A DNA stretch of 64,000 bases from Diphasiastrum complanatum (taxonomy: Eukaryota > Streptophyta > Lycopodiopsida > Lycopodiales > Lycopodiaceae), in the NCBI GenBank assembly GCA_029204225.1, contig CM055099.1, forward strand, positions 48,283,397-48,347,396, written 5' to 3'. Each line of letters opens with the position of its first letter. The stretch's first letter is position 1. The position numbers and the translations under genes are program-made. The notes under the pieces were generated by a model. The model was not told the DNA's origin, searched no databases, and saw only the letters and a program-made list of their open reading frames with translations. Below are positions 23,214-33,419 of this stretch, piece by piece.

Positions 23214-23991
23214 GATTGCAAACCAGTAAACACTCCTATTGAACCAAGTAAAAAGCTTTCTAAGCTTGATGAGTCATAGTCATTTGATGCTACGCTGTAT
23301 AGACAATTAGTAGGGAGCTTGATTTACCTTACCACGACTAGACCAGATATATGCTATGTTGTTGGCATTGTAAGTCAGTTTATGGCAGCACCTACGAAAA
23401 TGCACTGGAAGGCAACTAAATGCATTTTGCATTATGTGAAAGGCACTTCAGAGTATGGCTTGATTTACAGGAAGCATGATGGTTTACCTGAGTTGTGTGA
23501 CTATGTGGATGCGGATTGGGGAGGTGACTATGATGATCATAGATCCACCATAGGGTATGTATTCCAGGTTTGTGGTAGTTTTTTTTCTTGGTCTAGTAAG
23601 AAGCAAAGTACAATTGCTCTTTCCACCACAGAAGGAGTATAAGGCAATGTGTAGTGCAACACATGAAGCTATATGGTTGAGACAAATCTTGGAAGAAATT
23701 GGCATGAAGCAGAAAAATCCCACGACTTTACATAGCAACAGTCAGAGTGACATTTAGCTAGCAAAGAATCTAGTGTTCCATGCGAGAACTAAACACATTG
23801 AGATTCAGTATCACTTTATACGTGAGAGGCTGCTGAGTCATGAAATTCATGTTGTTCATTGTACCACAGAAGAACAACTAGCTGATATTTTCACTAAGCC
23901 ACTTACTGGAGAGAAAAGTTTGATAAGTTTAGATCAAAGCTTTCTGTACTTAAAGTTTGTTGACTTTAAAGCTATGTATATGACTGTATAA
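23214..23991 (+). pseudogene. copia RT tail and RNase H of the 6.0-kb element
   Basis: 23319-23642 gives LIYLTTTRPDICYVVGIVSQ, then DADWGGDYDDHRSTIGYVF and WSSKKQSTIALSTTE. After a one-base shift near 23640 the RNase H continues with EYKAMCSATHEAIWLRQILE. HSNSQSDI then replaces the usual CDNQSAI, losing a catalytic aspartate. The tail HARTKHIEIQYHFIRE and LADIFTKPL follows after a stop at 23757. The order and content are normal copia, but the enzyme is broken. Confidence 0.85.
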
Positions 23992-24016
23992 AAAGTAGAC
24001 TCTACTTTAAGGGAGA

Positions 24017-24290
24017 GAGTTAGAATTAAAGTAGAATCATTGTGTTACTATATTGTGGGTCCTATCAGTGGATAAGGATCAGTTGGCCTCGCCATGAGGC
24101 ATGTCGATGGGACACGCGTCCCGCCAACGACAACCTGGGTCATGCATGGGTTGCCTGAGTGAACAATTATATGTATAGTGTAATTTCATTTTGAGAAAAA
24201 CAGTTGCTATGTGAGCTTGCTGTGTAGAGTGTTTTCTGTCTGTGTTACTATGTAGCATGATCTCTGTTCCTGTGCAAAGCAAATTATAAG
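24017..24290 (+). repeat. 3' LTR of the 6.0-kb copia
   Basis: Preceded by a purine tract (aagggaga) and followed by tcctt, the target duplication. Beyond it the sequence resumes the reading frame of gene U. Confidence 0.85.
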
Positions 24291-25330
24291 TCCTTGATGA
24301 TCCTAGGATAAGATGTCGAGAATATCCATGATAATATATCATGATCCTCCTTCAGCACCTGTCCAAAGAATTAATCAGATTTAGTTTACAATAAATCAAT
24401 ACTATTCAATGAATGTAATGTAATAATGAGGCTAGTTACCTGAAACGCTGCCAACCACCCTACATCATTTTCTGACTGGACACTGAATCTGAAACCTTCT
24501 TGGTCCTTTGTTTGTGATAGAGCACCATTCATAAGAGTTATACTAACCCTCTCCATCTTCTACTATTTCACAATTTCTGACTCATCTAACTTAAGTACTA
24601 TGACCTTCATAGGTTATATCATAGAATGCGACGATGTATCTCAACAAGTAATTTAGATCAACAAATAAGTTGTTTGATGAATTATAGAATATCGATCTTC
24701 CATCAGTTTCATACACCTCCTCAATATGAAATGGAATTCCAGTGATCTTATGCATACCTATGTTTAATGTATCTCTCTCTTTCTTCAAGTGATATGTCCT
24801 TGGGATTGGGACTTTTCTAATTCGAACTTGCTTAAAAGCTTCTCTAATTAGTTTAAATATTGTTGCATATGCTTCCCTTCCTATACCTGCAAAATCACAA
24901 GCATCCTGAACTATAGTCTTATCTAAAAAAAATTTAATGTCCACCATCAAAGACTCTATTATTTTACACTTTACATTTGAACTCCTATTGTTCATCATGA
25001 TACACTCAGTGGATGTGCTTGTCAATATTGTGCCCAATGACATTCCTACTGAAGCATTGTCTTTAATATTCCGAGGAGCTACTAATGCAGATCTGCAAAA
25101 AAAACATATAGCTAACAGAATATCACCATAGCTGAAATTAAATCCAAATGTCATTGAAAAACCTACAAAAATCAGAATATGCTTACTTGAATGCGCGGAT
25201 CCTTCTATTTCGATAACCTCCTTTTGAAAGCGTTTGAATATCCTTGCAACTTTGTCGCTTTTGCTACTTACTTTTAGCCTTCTTCTTTGCCAATTCCACA
25301 TCCTTCAATAATTGTAAGTTTTCAATACGA
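24291..25330 (-). pseudogene. Gene U, 5' part with two short introns
   Basis: Minus-strand exons with good splice sites are visible. Intron 25186-25093 (TTCAA|GTAAGC ... TTTGCAG|ATCTGC) joins GGYRNRRIRAFK to SALVAPRNIKDNASVG in frame. Intron 24439-24359 (TTTCAG|GTAACT ... GGACAG|GTGCTG) joins DVGWLAAFQ to VLKEDHDILSWIF, which continues into the part left of the copia. Exon content includes KIIESLMVDIKFFLDKTIV, FAGIGREAYATIFKLIREAF and DITYE, then in a shifted frame VIVLKLDESEIVK and VSITLMNGALS. An in-frame TAG near 25275, a frameshift near 24600 and two stops near 24555 show decay. DNA-binding or transposase roles are possible but unproven. Confidence 0.5.
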
Positions 25331-26315
25331 ATAGATTGTAAGATTGATTGCATTTATTTTTTTTAAGTTGTTCATTTTCTTCTAACGTCTTTTGGAGATG
25401 ACAATCTCTATTCTGACAATAAGAGGATATCCAGATTAACTCACCTTCTAAAAAGTGAACTTTATTCATATAAATTTGTTTTCTATGGTTCTGCAATCTT
25501 TCACAATATCCTAGTAATCCACTATGCCCATTGCATATCCATGTAAGTAACTAAGTTATTGAGGAGAATGTGGGATGTGTCAAAGTGCTTGGATCTTGTG
25601 GATATAATGTTCCATCTATCCACAAATCCAAGTTTTTTTTTTCCTTCTGCCCTGTAACGACTAATAATAATTTTTACTAGTCTTTCTTGTCTGTTAATGA
25701 ATTTCATTTACTTTACTTATTTGTTATTGACTTTTGTTATCTTTTGTGATGTGTAGATAAGCTCAACATCTTATGTAGAGGAGGGTTCGGGTGAAGAAGT
25801 GCACCAACTATGATTGTATTAAGATTTTGTTTTTGTTATAAGAATGTTCATCATTTTATAAACACAAGTTAGGTAGCTCACATATAGTTTGTGTAATCTA
25901 GTATAAAAAAATTAACATTACAATTTACCAAACCATTTATATGTGAAGATTGATCACATACCTCATTTGCTTGTCTCCATCAAAAGCTCTTTCTTTTCAA
26001 AAGGCATCATCATTTTTATTCTACAAATCAATCAATCAAAGGCAAATCATTAAAGATTAGCGATAACTATCTTTTCTTTTTTGATGTGTAAGTTTATCTA
26101 ATCTAGTGTTAAGATCAATACATATTGTACAAAATCCAGTGATTCAATCCCCACACAATTTAACAAACCATAAAATAAAATGACATGTGAATGCATCACT
26201 TAATCTCACAAAATTAACATTCAAATCTTCATAACACTACCCATATGATTATAATATCTTCTTCAAATCAAACACAAATAATATAATAATCAACTATCAA
26301 GTGAATGTTAACCTA

Positions 26316-26317
<2 letters not shown>

Positions 26318-26386
<69 letters not shown>
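26318..26386. repeat. (CT)n microsatellite, about 69 bp
   Basis: Uninterrupted ct dinucleotides. No associated gene. Confidence 0.98.
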
Positions 26387-26389
<3 letters not shown>

Positions 26390-26900
26390 ACAATACAATT
26401 GACGCATTGAGAAACACAAATCTCATTTTGTGCACTTTTTTTTTTTGCACAAAAAATTTCGCGTGGTACCACCACGCTACTGGAATTTTGCAAAATCTGA
26501 TTCCTAGAAATTTGCCATGCCATGGCAAATTTCCAAGAAACTCTTTAACAAAATTTGCCACGTGTGGCTGTGCATGCGTTGGCACAGCGACGAAATTTGA
26601 ATTCTAAAAGAATTCCACCATTTTTTGGCCGGAAAATGTGCCGGAGATGTCGGCCGGAAAATGTGCCGGCGTCGTTGTACCACGCGTTCGTTGCCACACG
26701 AATTGCCACGCGAAGAGGACTAGCTCCAAATTGACCTCGTCTTATGTGCGTGACAATATACGTGGCAAATTGCCAATGTATGTAGTTGTGTATTTTTATT
26801 TATTTACAAGAAATACCCTCAATAGACTACTTTCTTATGATGCAACTTTGGCAAATTGGATGGTCGACAATTCGATAATCAAAATCAGAAACTGAAGAAT

Positions 26901-26940
26901 GCTTACACATATTTGGCCCCGCTTACACATATTTGGCCCC
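26901..26940. repeat. Perfect 20-bp tandem duplication
   Basis: The unit gcttacacatatttggcccc occurs twice head to tail without a mismatch. Confidence 0.95.
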
Positions 26941-27255
26941 ATCTCCCCGCTCGGGAAAACTTTTACGGACACCCAACCATGCAATCCCGATGCCCGACGC
27001 CCACAGCTCTTGGTGGGCCACGTTGTCTTGACGTCCACCACTGATCATGGAGCAATGGCGTGCACGTGGTGCCAACGTGATCCCGAGGCCCAAAGCCCAC
27101 CAATCATCATGGGCCACATGTATGCTCAGTGGCCATCGGCGCCCACGTCTTTCCAGACCCACCAGCGCCCTTGGCGCTCACACACTCAAGAAAATAAAGG
27201 CGATTTTTGGCTTATATTTCCCATTGGGCAGAAGTCCCAGTTGCTTATGGGATAT

Positions 27256-27294
27256 AAAATGGTTGCCCGGTGATGGCGCCGGGGCAACCATTTT
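27256..27294. repeat. Hairpin with a 13-bp perfect stem
   Basis: The arms aaaatggttgccc (27256-27268) and gggcaaccatttt (27282-27294) are exact complements around a 13-base GC-rich loop. It is followed by an A-rich run. It could be a terminator-like or small foldback structure; its role is unknown. Confidence 0.8.
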
Positions 27295-28142
27295 AATTTA
27301 AAAAAATAAAAAAGAATAGGTGCCGCAGGCAGCCAGGGAGTTGGTTGTCGGCACGGCATGCGCACATGCATTACTGCCTGTGCGCGATTTATCTTGAGGC
27401 CCAAGGACCCCGGGGAATATGGGCCCAGGGGGCCGTACATCCCGTGCGCACATGCATCTATCCCCAGGGCAGTGTTCGGGGAACCTCTTTGGGGTTTCCC
27501 TCCAATATCCTACATTTTTTTAAAGTTATCGATTGTTAGTATTTTTTGCCTTCGAGATTCTGCATGTCATATCTTTTGCCAGCAGAATCCTACATATCTA
27601 CATTCATAAATTACTTTATCATCATCATAAACTTATGTAACCCAAGTTTTGTAAGGATCTTAAATTTCCTACATTTAAATTCTTGTAAGTTTTTCATGAA
27701 ATTGATTTTTAAGGAAAGATGCCGGTTCCATTCTAGAGAGATGCAGCCTTCCATAAGGGTGGGACCCCAACCCACCAGAAAGAAGCACTTCCAAGACAAG
27801 AAATTAGCAGGAAAGCAAGAACAAGAAGAGCACACGACATTAGGCGCTGGCTCTGACAATTTAGACGTTTCTCTTATTAAATCTGCTGATGTATACTGTG
27901 TACTGCATTGGTGCGGCTCTCATACCTATAGAAGGCAAAGCAACTCACTCAAAGGACTGACCAACTAGACACTCATAGTACTCAATATAGTCGTTTGAGC
28001 TGGGAATTCAAGTTGCTGCTAGTAAATCTAAGTATCTTCAACATGTTTTAGATCTTTTTTTGTTGGATCTTGCATTCCTATATTGTTCTATTTCAACAGT
28101 TACATTTGAGATGATGCTGTTCTTATGTAGTCGATGATCATC

Positions 28143-30971
28143 TCAGCTGGATTCTGTGTTGGTAGCATCTGTGTATTCATACCAATTGGCACAGATTAGG
28201 TAAATAATAAAATTGACTATGCCGAGCACTGCCAAGAGCCAATAAAAGTAATCAATGTGACCGGCGTTGAGATTGTCACTAATCCATCCAGGCTTGCCGC
28301 CATGCCTGGTAACGTGGGTGATGATTGAGACCAGAAGGCTGCTCAAGAAGTTGCCACATGCAAGAGTTGTGAATTGGAGTGCACTGCTCAATCCTCGAAT
28401 ATCATCAGGTGCCTGGTCATAAAAAAACTCGTATTGCCCAACACATGAAAATGCTTCCGAAGCACCCACCAGGAAATACTGAGGAATGAGCCAAAAAACG
28501 CTCATCGGCACCGTTGCGTCAGGCTTTAATGACAGGTCATGCCTTTCTATCATGTTCAGTCGATTCATCTCAAGCACAGCTGCCGCTACCATTGCAGATG
28601 CTACAATAGCTAACCCCGTACCCATTCTTTGAAGCAATGTAAGGCCTCGTGGATGCCCTGTGAATCTTCTTGCCACTGGAACTATCCACTTTTCGTACGC
28701 CAATGTCCAAAAGCAGACACTTAATGTCTCGAAGACGCCCATAGATGCTGGTGGAATGCTAAAGTTTCCAAGACGCAGGTCCATTGTAGATGCTTGTTCC
28801 ACGAATAAGGTCAAAATTTGAATGTACAGAGTGCTATAGTAGACGTTGCTGGCCCAAATAGGTAGCACACGAATAAGAAATTTCACCTCCTCTACTTGTG
28901 TCACTGTGCAAAGCTTCCAGAGACTTCTAGTACCCTCTTTATCAATATCTCCGTCAATCTTGATAGCTGCCTTATCCAAGAACCTAGAGTTATGTTTTAA
29001 GGCCCAGCAAAAAACACGAGTCAACCGTTGTAGTTCGAAGTTTTCAATAACGACGTTAACGTTTTATTGGAGACACGTTAGAACGTGTTTGAGCAGTTAA
29101 CAAAATCCTACATTTATGTTTTTGGATCAAATAGAAATGCTCGTTTGAGTGCACAACCTGAATTTGTTGCTGTGATGGAGTTGACGGCTCCCGTTCACTT
29201 GTGATATTTCGTAAAGTTCACTCCCATCCAAAGGGCATTTTAAGTGCCACTTTCGAACACTTGCGCAAAGCACTTGTGCAATCCTGGTGAGTGGGTTCCC
29301 CTTAGGTTTTTGGTGCCGAAAGCGTGGAATTCCACTGAGATAAATCAAAACTGAAAGTCCAAGAAATATTGCGCAAACTCCAAAACCCGATGTGTAGCTA
29401 ACGTTCTGCTCTAGGTAAATAAGAAATGTGTTCCCAATGAGGCCTCCGCAGCTACTAGTAACATACACCAAACTGAAGAACTGGCTTTTCCTAGGATTTT
29501 CAAGCTCGTGTTGCTCATCGTACTGATCTGCGCCAAATGAAACGTTGCAAGGTTGAAACCCACCAGCACCAAGAGCTTGAATGTACAAGGCTAAGTAAAA
29601 TATACTTTTTCGTTTGCCGGATGCTGTCTGACAGGCTGCAGAACTGCTTGGACAAGCTAGTGGCTGAAGCGATGATAATATTGTTGTCAAGGTTGCAAGC
29701 AGCATACCCTGCAGCAAGTTGACAGTGATCAGCTTCTTCTCGCTATTTTCAGTTGGCAAATCTGATTCATATTTCACAGTTCTAGAGAAAGTCGTGATGA
29801 TTGTTGGCAGGATATTTTGTCAAGCCACGCAGAGGATTGTTGTGCGCCTGCGTGCCTAATGGCCCTTGGGTTATTCTCCATATAAGAAGTGGTTGCACAT
29901 TATCTCCTGTCCCATGGTGTTGGGGTTGGGATCCCAATGCGCGGACGCACACATTGCCAGTGGGCCAAGTTTACAACAATGATGAAACTGCGTGGTAAAA
30001 ACTGTTGAAATGTTGAAAGCTATAAATTTAACACTTTGCTATGTGTTCCATGACATCCACTATAAGTTGTAATCATTAGAAAACGTTTGCAGTACTAGTG
30101 ATATGATTTTCATACCGATCCATACAAAATACTCACAAGGAAGTATATGACGAGAAACGCAACTGATGTCCAGAATCTGCCAAAGTATGAATCTGCCAAA
30201 AAAGCACCAAGAACTGAGAATAATGTGATTGATCCATTCCAGTTTGCCACAGCGGTGGAAGCACTAGCAAGATTCTCGTGAAGGTTGCTTGACAAGTAAA
30301 GCACCAGATTCGTAGCCAACCCATAGTATGCCACATTAGCTAGTAATTGAACCCCTGCAGCATACACATTGCAAATTTACTATATGCGGACTCCGGAGGC
30401 AGCAAATCTCGCTATGCTTAGTTCTCAGAATTTCCTATATCTGCGGCATATTATGAACACGATCAATCGTATCAGATGTTAGAAAAACGACTTATTAAGA
30501 TATATACATGACCTATGCATCTTTATTCGACGACTACGATTGATGGTGCTAATCCAATCCGTACTGGCTTATGCCATTGGAAGCACTTCGCACGAGCCAT
30601 TATTCTTTAACGCGTTGGTGTTAACATGGTGCTGCCGGTGCAGTTGCACTTGCAATTTTTGTAAAAAGTACTAGTTCAAGCGCCGAATAATCAGTAGCTA
30701 GAATATTGTAGAATAATTCAGATCATACAACCCGAATTCACCTACAAGAAAACTAAAACCAAGGCTACTTGCCAAGTATGAATGGGAGAGTCCTGAAACC
30801 ACCGGTTGTTGCTCGGATGGCACGCCTCCCAAACATGTCTACACTTCCATCCTTAGTGTATTCGACATTCCTCTGATTCTCTGCAAGCGAAACATCAGAG
30901 AAAATGTTCTCCTCTTTCGTTTCATGCAGCTCGTTCATCTGTAAGAAAGGATTCATCATTCTGATCATCAT
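28143..30971 (-). CDS. NRT1/PTR-family (NPF) transporter, four exons, apparently intact
   Basis: Joined minus-strand exons: 30971-30773, 30354-30137, 29708-29158 and 28983-28143, in total 1,809 nt or 602 residues, the usual NPF length. Exon 1 ends TTGGFRTLPFIL. Exon 2 has AYYGLATNLVLYL and FLADSYFGRFWTS. Exon 3 has the family signature FGADQYDEQ (about 197-205) and ALGAGGFQP. Exon 4 begins FLDKAAI and ends with the last membrane helices (FYWLLAVLGIVNFIIYLI). These are 12-helix proton-coupled carriers of nitrate, peptides or hormones at the plasma or vacuolar membrane. Joining every exon restores family consensus without a frameshift. Intron 1 must use a GC donor (TTG|GCAAGT); introns 2 and 3 are GT-AG. 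The proton-coupling ExxER motif of helix 1 reads QLLAN (69-73). The start is the first of five Mets in the first 12 residues. Substrate cannot be told. Confidence 0.92.
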
Positions 30972-31662
30972 TATATACGTTAATTTCTGCTAATCCCAGG
31001 TCTTCAATATCAGCCTAGAACATTGAAATAGAAAACATAGCAAGCAGTGAAACATTCATGCCAATTGATATATAATACGAGCATGTGTAAACAGGCAACA
31101 TACTCCTGAATGGCCACAAACATATTCGGTACTTGATCTCTTGTGATCAGGCATTATGGCGATTGCACCCAGTACTACATTAGCTGCAAGCCCAGCCAAT
31201 TAGCACCTCTAAATAGCAACAGCAAATTATTTTGAGAGAGAGAGAGAGAGGCGGGGGGGTAGATATATCTGTGTATGCATAAAAATATGTTATATTTTTA
31301 TACACACATATATGTATGAATATACAGGCACCCGATCACAGTGAGCTGGAGAGACAAATCCCAGATAGCTGTTGCAAAACTGCGAATCGATTGTAAATAG
31401 CTTGAGATATAAGCCGCTTGAGGGGAAGGTTTACTGTTTGGCTGCTGTATATATATATCAAGACATTTGTCAGTTGAATATAGCACCTGGGGTGGCAAAT
31501 TGCGTTTAGTTGTAAAAGAACAAGCTATCTAAATCTTGTCTATCCTCGTTGTTGTCGGTGACGAGACAATATAATGGCACGATTATGGCGACATCGACAT
31601 CGGTGAGTTGGACATATCATCACATAGATAGTGCTCCGGTACAAGAATGTGTTGCTATACTA

Positions 31663-31744
31663 CTATAGTACCACATAGTAGCTACTAAATGTGATAGTTG
31701 CCATAGTAGTATAGTACTACATAGTAGCTACTAAATTTGATAGT
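31663..31744. repeat. Tandem duplication, period 46 bp
   Basis: The block around catagtagctactaaat occurs at 31664-31697 and again at 31710-31744 with few mismatches. Confidence 0.8.
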
Positions 31745-32143
31745 GTTTTGAAGTTCATATTTTGGTTGTATTTTGGGGCCTGCACATTTAGAAGCACAAA
31801 TTTTATGATACTTCAAAAGCAGAATTTACTGCTGCTTTCCCACCTCGACTCTCATGTGAGCATCCAAGAATTTGTTGTTGTTTCCCACCTCGACAACTCT
31901 CATGTGAACATCCAGGGAGAGATTGACATATACCACACTGTCACGAAAACTGGGGCTTTCCCACCTGACTCTCATGTGCATAATGCCAAGTCTTCGATTT
32001 TCCTTTGTATTTGTGATGCACCTCCAGAGGTGGAATTTGCTTGCATCTGAAGTAAGCAGTAGTTTTGTCCAGAATTCTCCTTCTTGAATAAACGCTTGAA
32101 CGATTCTGCCGGAATCCATGAGAGATGAGAATCTCAGACATGT

Positions 32144-32275
32144 CATTACGCAGGGGAAGACCCGAACCCCTCGGGCCTTCCGTGCAGGTCGGGCCCTGCC
32201 CTCGGGCTCCCACCCTTGGGCAAGGGCCCTCCCAACATGAAGGCCCTCGGGGCAGGGCCTTCCCCCCATGTAATG
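32144..32275. mobile_element. Small GC-rich element with terminal inverted repeats
   Basis: Begins cattacgcaggggaag and ends cttccccccatgtaatg, which are imperfect inverted repeats, enclosing a GC-rich core with internal ggccct palindromes. It has no coding capacity. It resembles a MITE or foldback element. A second related copy lies at 32472-32574, and a possible third trace (ttacgcaggg) near 32756. No clear target duplication. Confidence 0.55.
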
Positions 32276-32471
32276 CTTAGTGCTGAGAGTTCGTGTGTAT
32301 TTTGGAGGCACCTCCCACAGAAAGCACAGGGTTCGTAATGCCATGATCTGCATAATGCCTACTGTGATAGTTGGATTACTAGCGTGTTCTGTCAGAATGA
32401 TGGATCTTACAACTGGATTTCTAGTGCATTATGCAGGAATCTCAACCGGGAATCTCACCCTTTGCATTGAG

Positions 32472-32574
32472 CATTACGTAGGGGAAGGCCCGGGCCCTCA
32501 GGCCTTCCCTGCAGCTCGGGCCCTGTCCTCAGGCTCCCGCCCTCCCAGCACGGAACGCCCTCCCCTCACATAAT
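32472..32574. mobile_element. Second copy of the GC-rich inverted-repeat element
   Basis: Starts cattacgtaggggaaggcc and ends ccctcacataat. Its interior matches the copy at 32144-32275 (aggccttcc, tgcagctcgggccctg, ctcaggctcccgcc), but is about 30 bp shorter. Confidence 0.55.
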
Positions 32575-33419
32575 TTGAATGTGCCATGATACATCACATT
32601 ATTGATTATCTGAATACACAAATTTTATTCACAAAAGAAAAACTGTAAAAAAACAAGAGCACAATATGCGAAAATTGCAAGATCTCTAAGAACAATAACC
32701 CCAAAAAAACACAAAAAAACGGAAAATTTGGAATTTTTTTATTGCACTTGGTCGTTACGCAGGGTAGGTCCAAGAGCATAGGGTGTTCAGCTCTACTTGA
32801 GCCTTACGCACGGGCTAATGTCCTCAAGTGGACATTCGTCCCCACGGGATGTTGTGGTACAACTAACTTTATATCAATTGCAAATGTGATTCATCCCTTG
32901 TGACTTTCATTCTAATGTGGTTGGAGCTAGACTCTGGGGAGAAAGTTAGAATTTGCCTTTAAAAATCTAATTCTTTTCATAAAAGATGTACAAAAGTGAC
33001 ACATATAGTGGTGGTGTATGTCAACTCATGATTTTACAATAATCAATTATTAAACACAATGAATACATGTGATGCCTTTCAATTGATCTCCATTTGATAC
33101 TAATGTCCTTATTCAACATCAATGGGATTTATGCTTTGACCACGACATGTATGGTAAGCCTTCATACTCTTTTAGAATGCTACATACACAATTACATTTG
33201 AATTTTATTTGAATCTAACAAGGACCCTAAGTAACATTAGCTACTATCTTGTTGGTGCATAGAACATCTACAAAGATGGCCTAGGCGAGTCCTTAAGTTG
33301 AGCAAAGCTCTTACTATGTTCAGTCCCCCCTGAACAAGATTGAACCCATGTTATGAAGTTATTTGAATTTTTACACAACTATTTTGAGTATTTGAAAAGA
33401 TAAATTTTTGAAACCAAGA

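Larger units (their letters stand above)
18280..24290 (+). mobile_element. Complete copia insertion (about 6.0 kb) within gene U
   Basis: The LTRs are 18280-18531 (252 bp) and 24017-24290 (274 bp). The 5-bp repeat tcctt at 18275-18279 and 24291-24295 is the target duplication. The primer site tggtatcagagcc is at 18533-18545 and the purine tract aagggaga ends at 24016. LTR ends are unusual: the conserved inverted repeat is ttagaatt ... aattctaa with gag/g outside instead of TG...CA. The interior has a 1.4-kb leader, then gag, knuckle, protease, integrase, reverse transcriptase and RNase H in copia order. Stops at 20131, 21901, 23211 and 23757 and a frameshift near 23640 make it non-autonomous now. 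The 3' LTR has an extra stretch of about 22 bp near 24250. Confidence 0.9.
25331..28142. other. Spacer with short repeats, no gene supported
   Basis: Apart from the CT microsatellite it holds a doubled phrase (ggccggaaaatgtgccgg) at about 26627-26668, a 20-bp tandem duplication at 26901-26940 and a hairpin at 27256-27294. Base composition rises sharply in GC between about 26600 and 27480, unlike its surroundings. Several frames are open there, but none shows a motif, and I call none a gene. Confidence 0.5.
30972..33419. other. Upstream region of the NPF gene and spacer
   Basis: No further gene is supported. It holds a short purine-rich GA run (31233-31250), a doubled segment (31663-31744) and two GC-rich palindromic elements (32144-32275, 32472-32574). 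The promoter of the NPF gene should lie just right of 30971, but I could not identify a convincing TATA box. Confidence 0.4.

Noticed and set aside
26305-26607. Open frames on both strands across the CT microsatellite
   Set aside because: They are produced by the dinucleotide repeat (Ser-Leu or Glu-Arg runs) and have no independent support.
26899-27440. Overlapping GC-rich frames on both strands near 27 kb
   Set aside because: No motif, no splice sites that improve them and no homologous copy in the window. They are best explained by GC content.
30772-30971. Extending NPF exon 1 as a plain open frame into intron 1
   Set aside because: The frame reaches a TAG two codons after the splice point, and only splicing to 30354 restores the family consensus.
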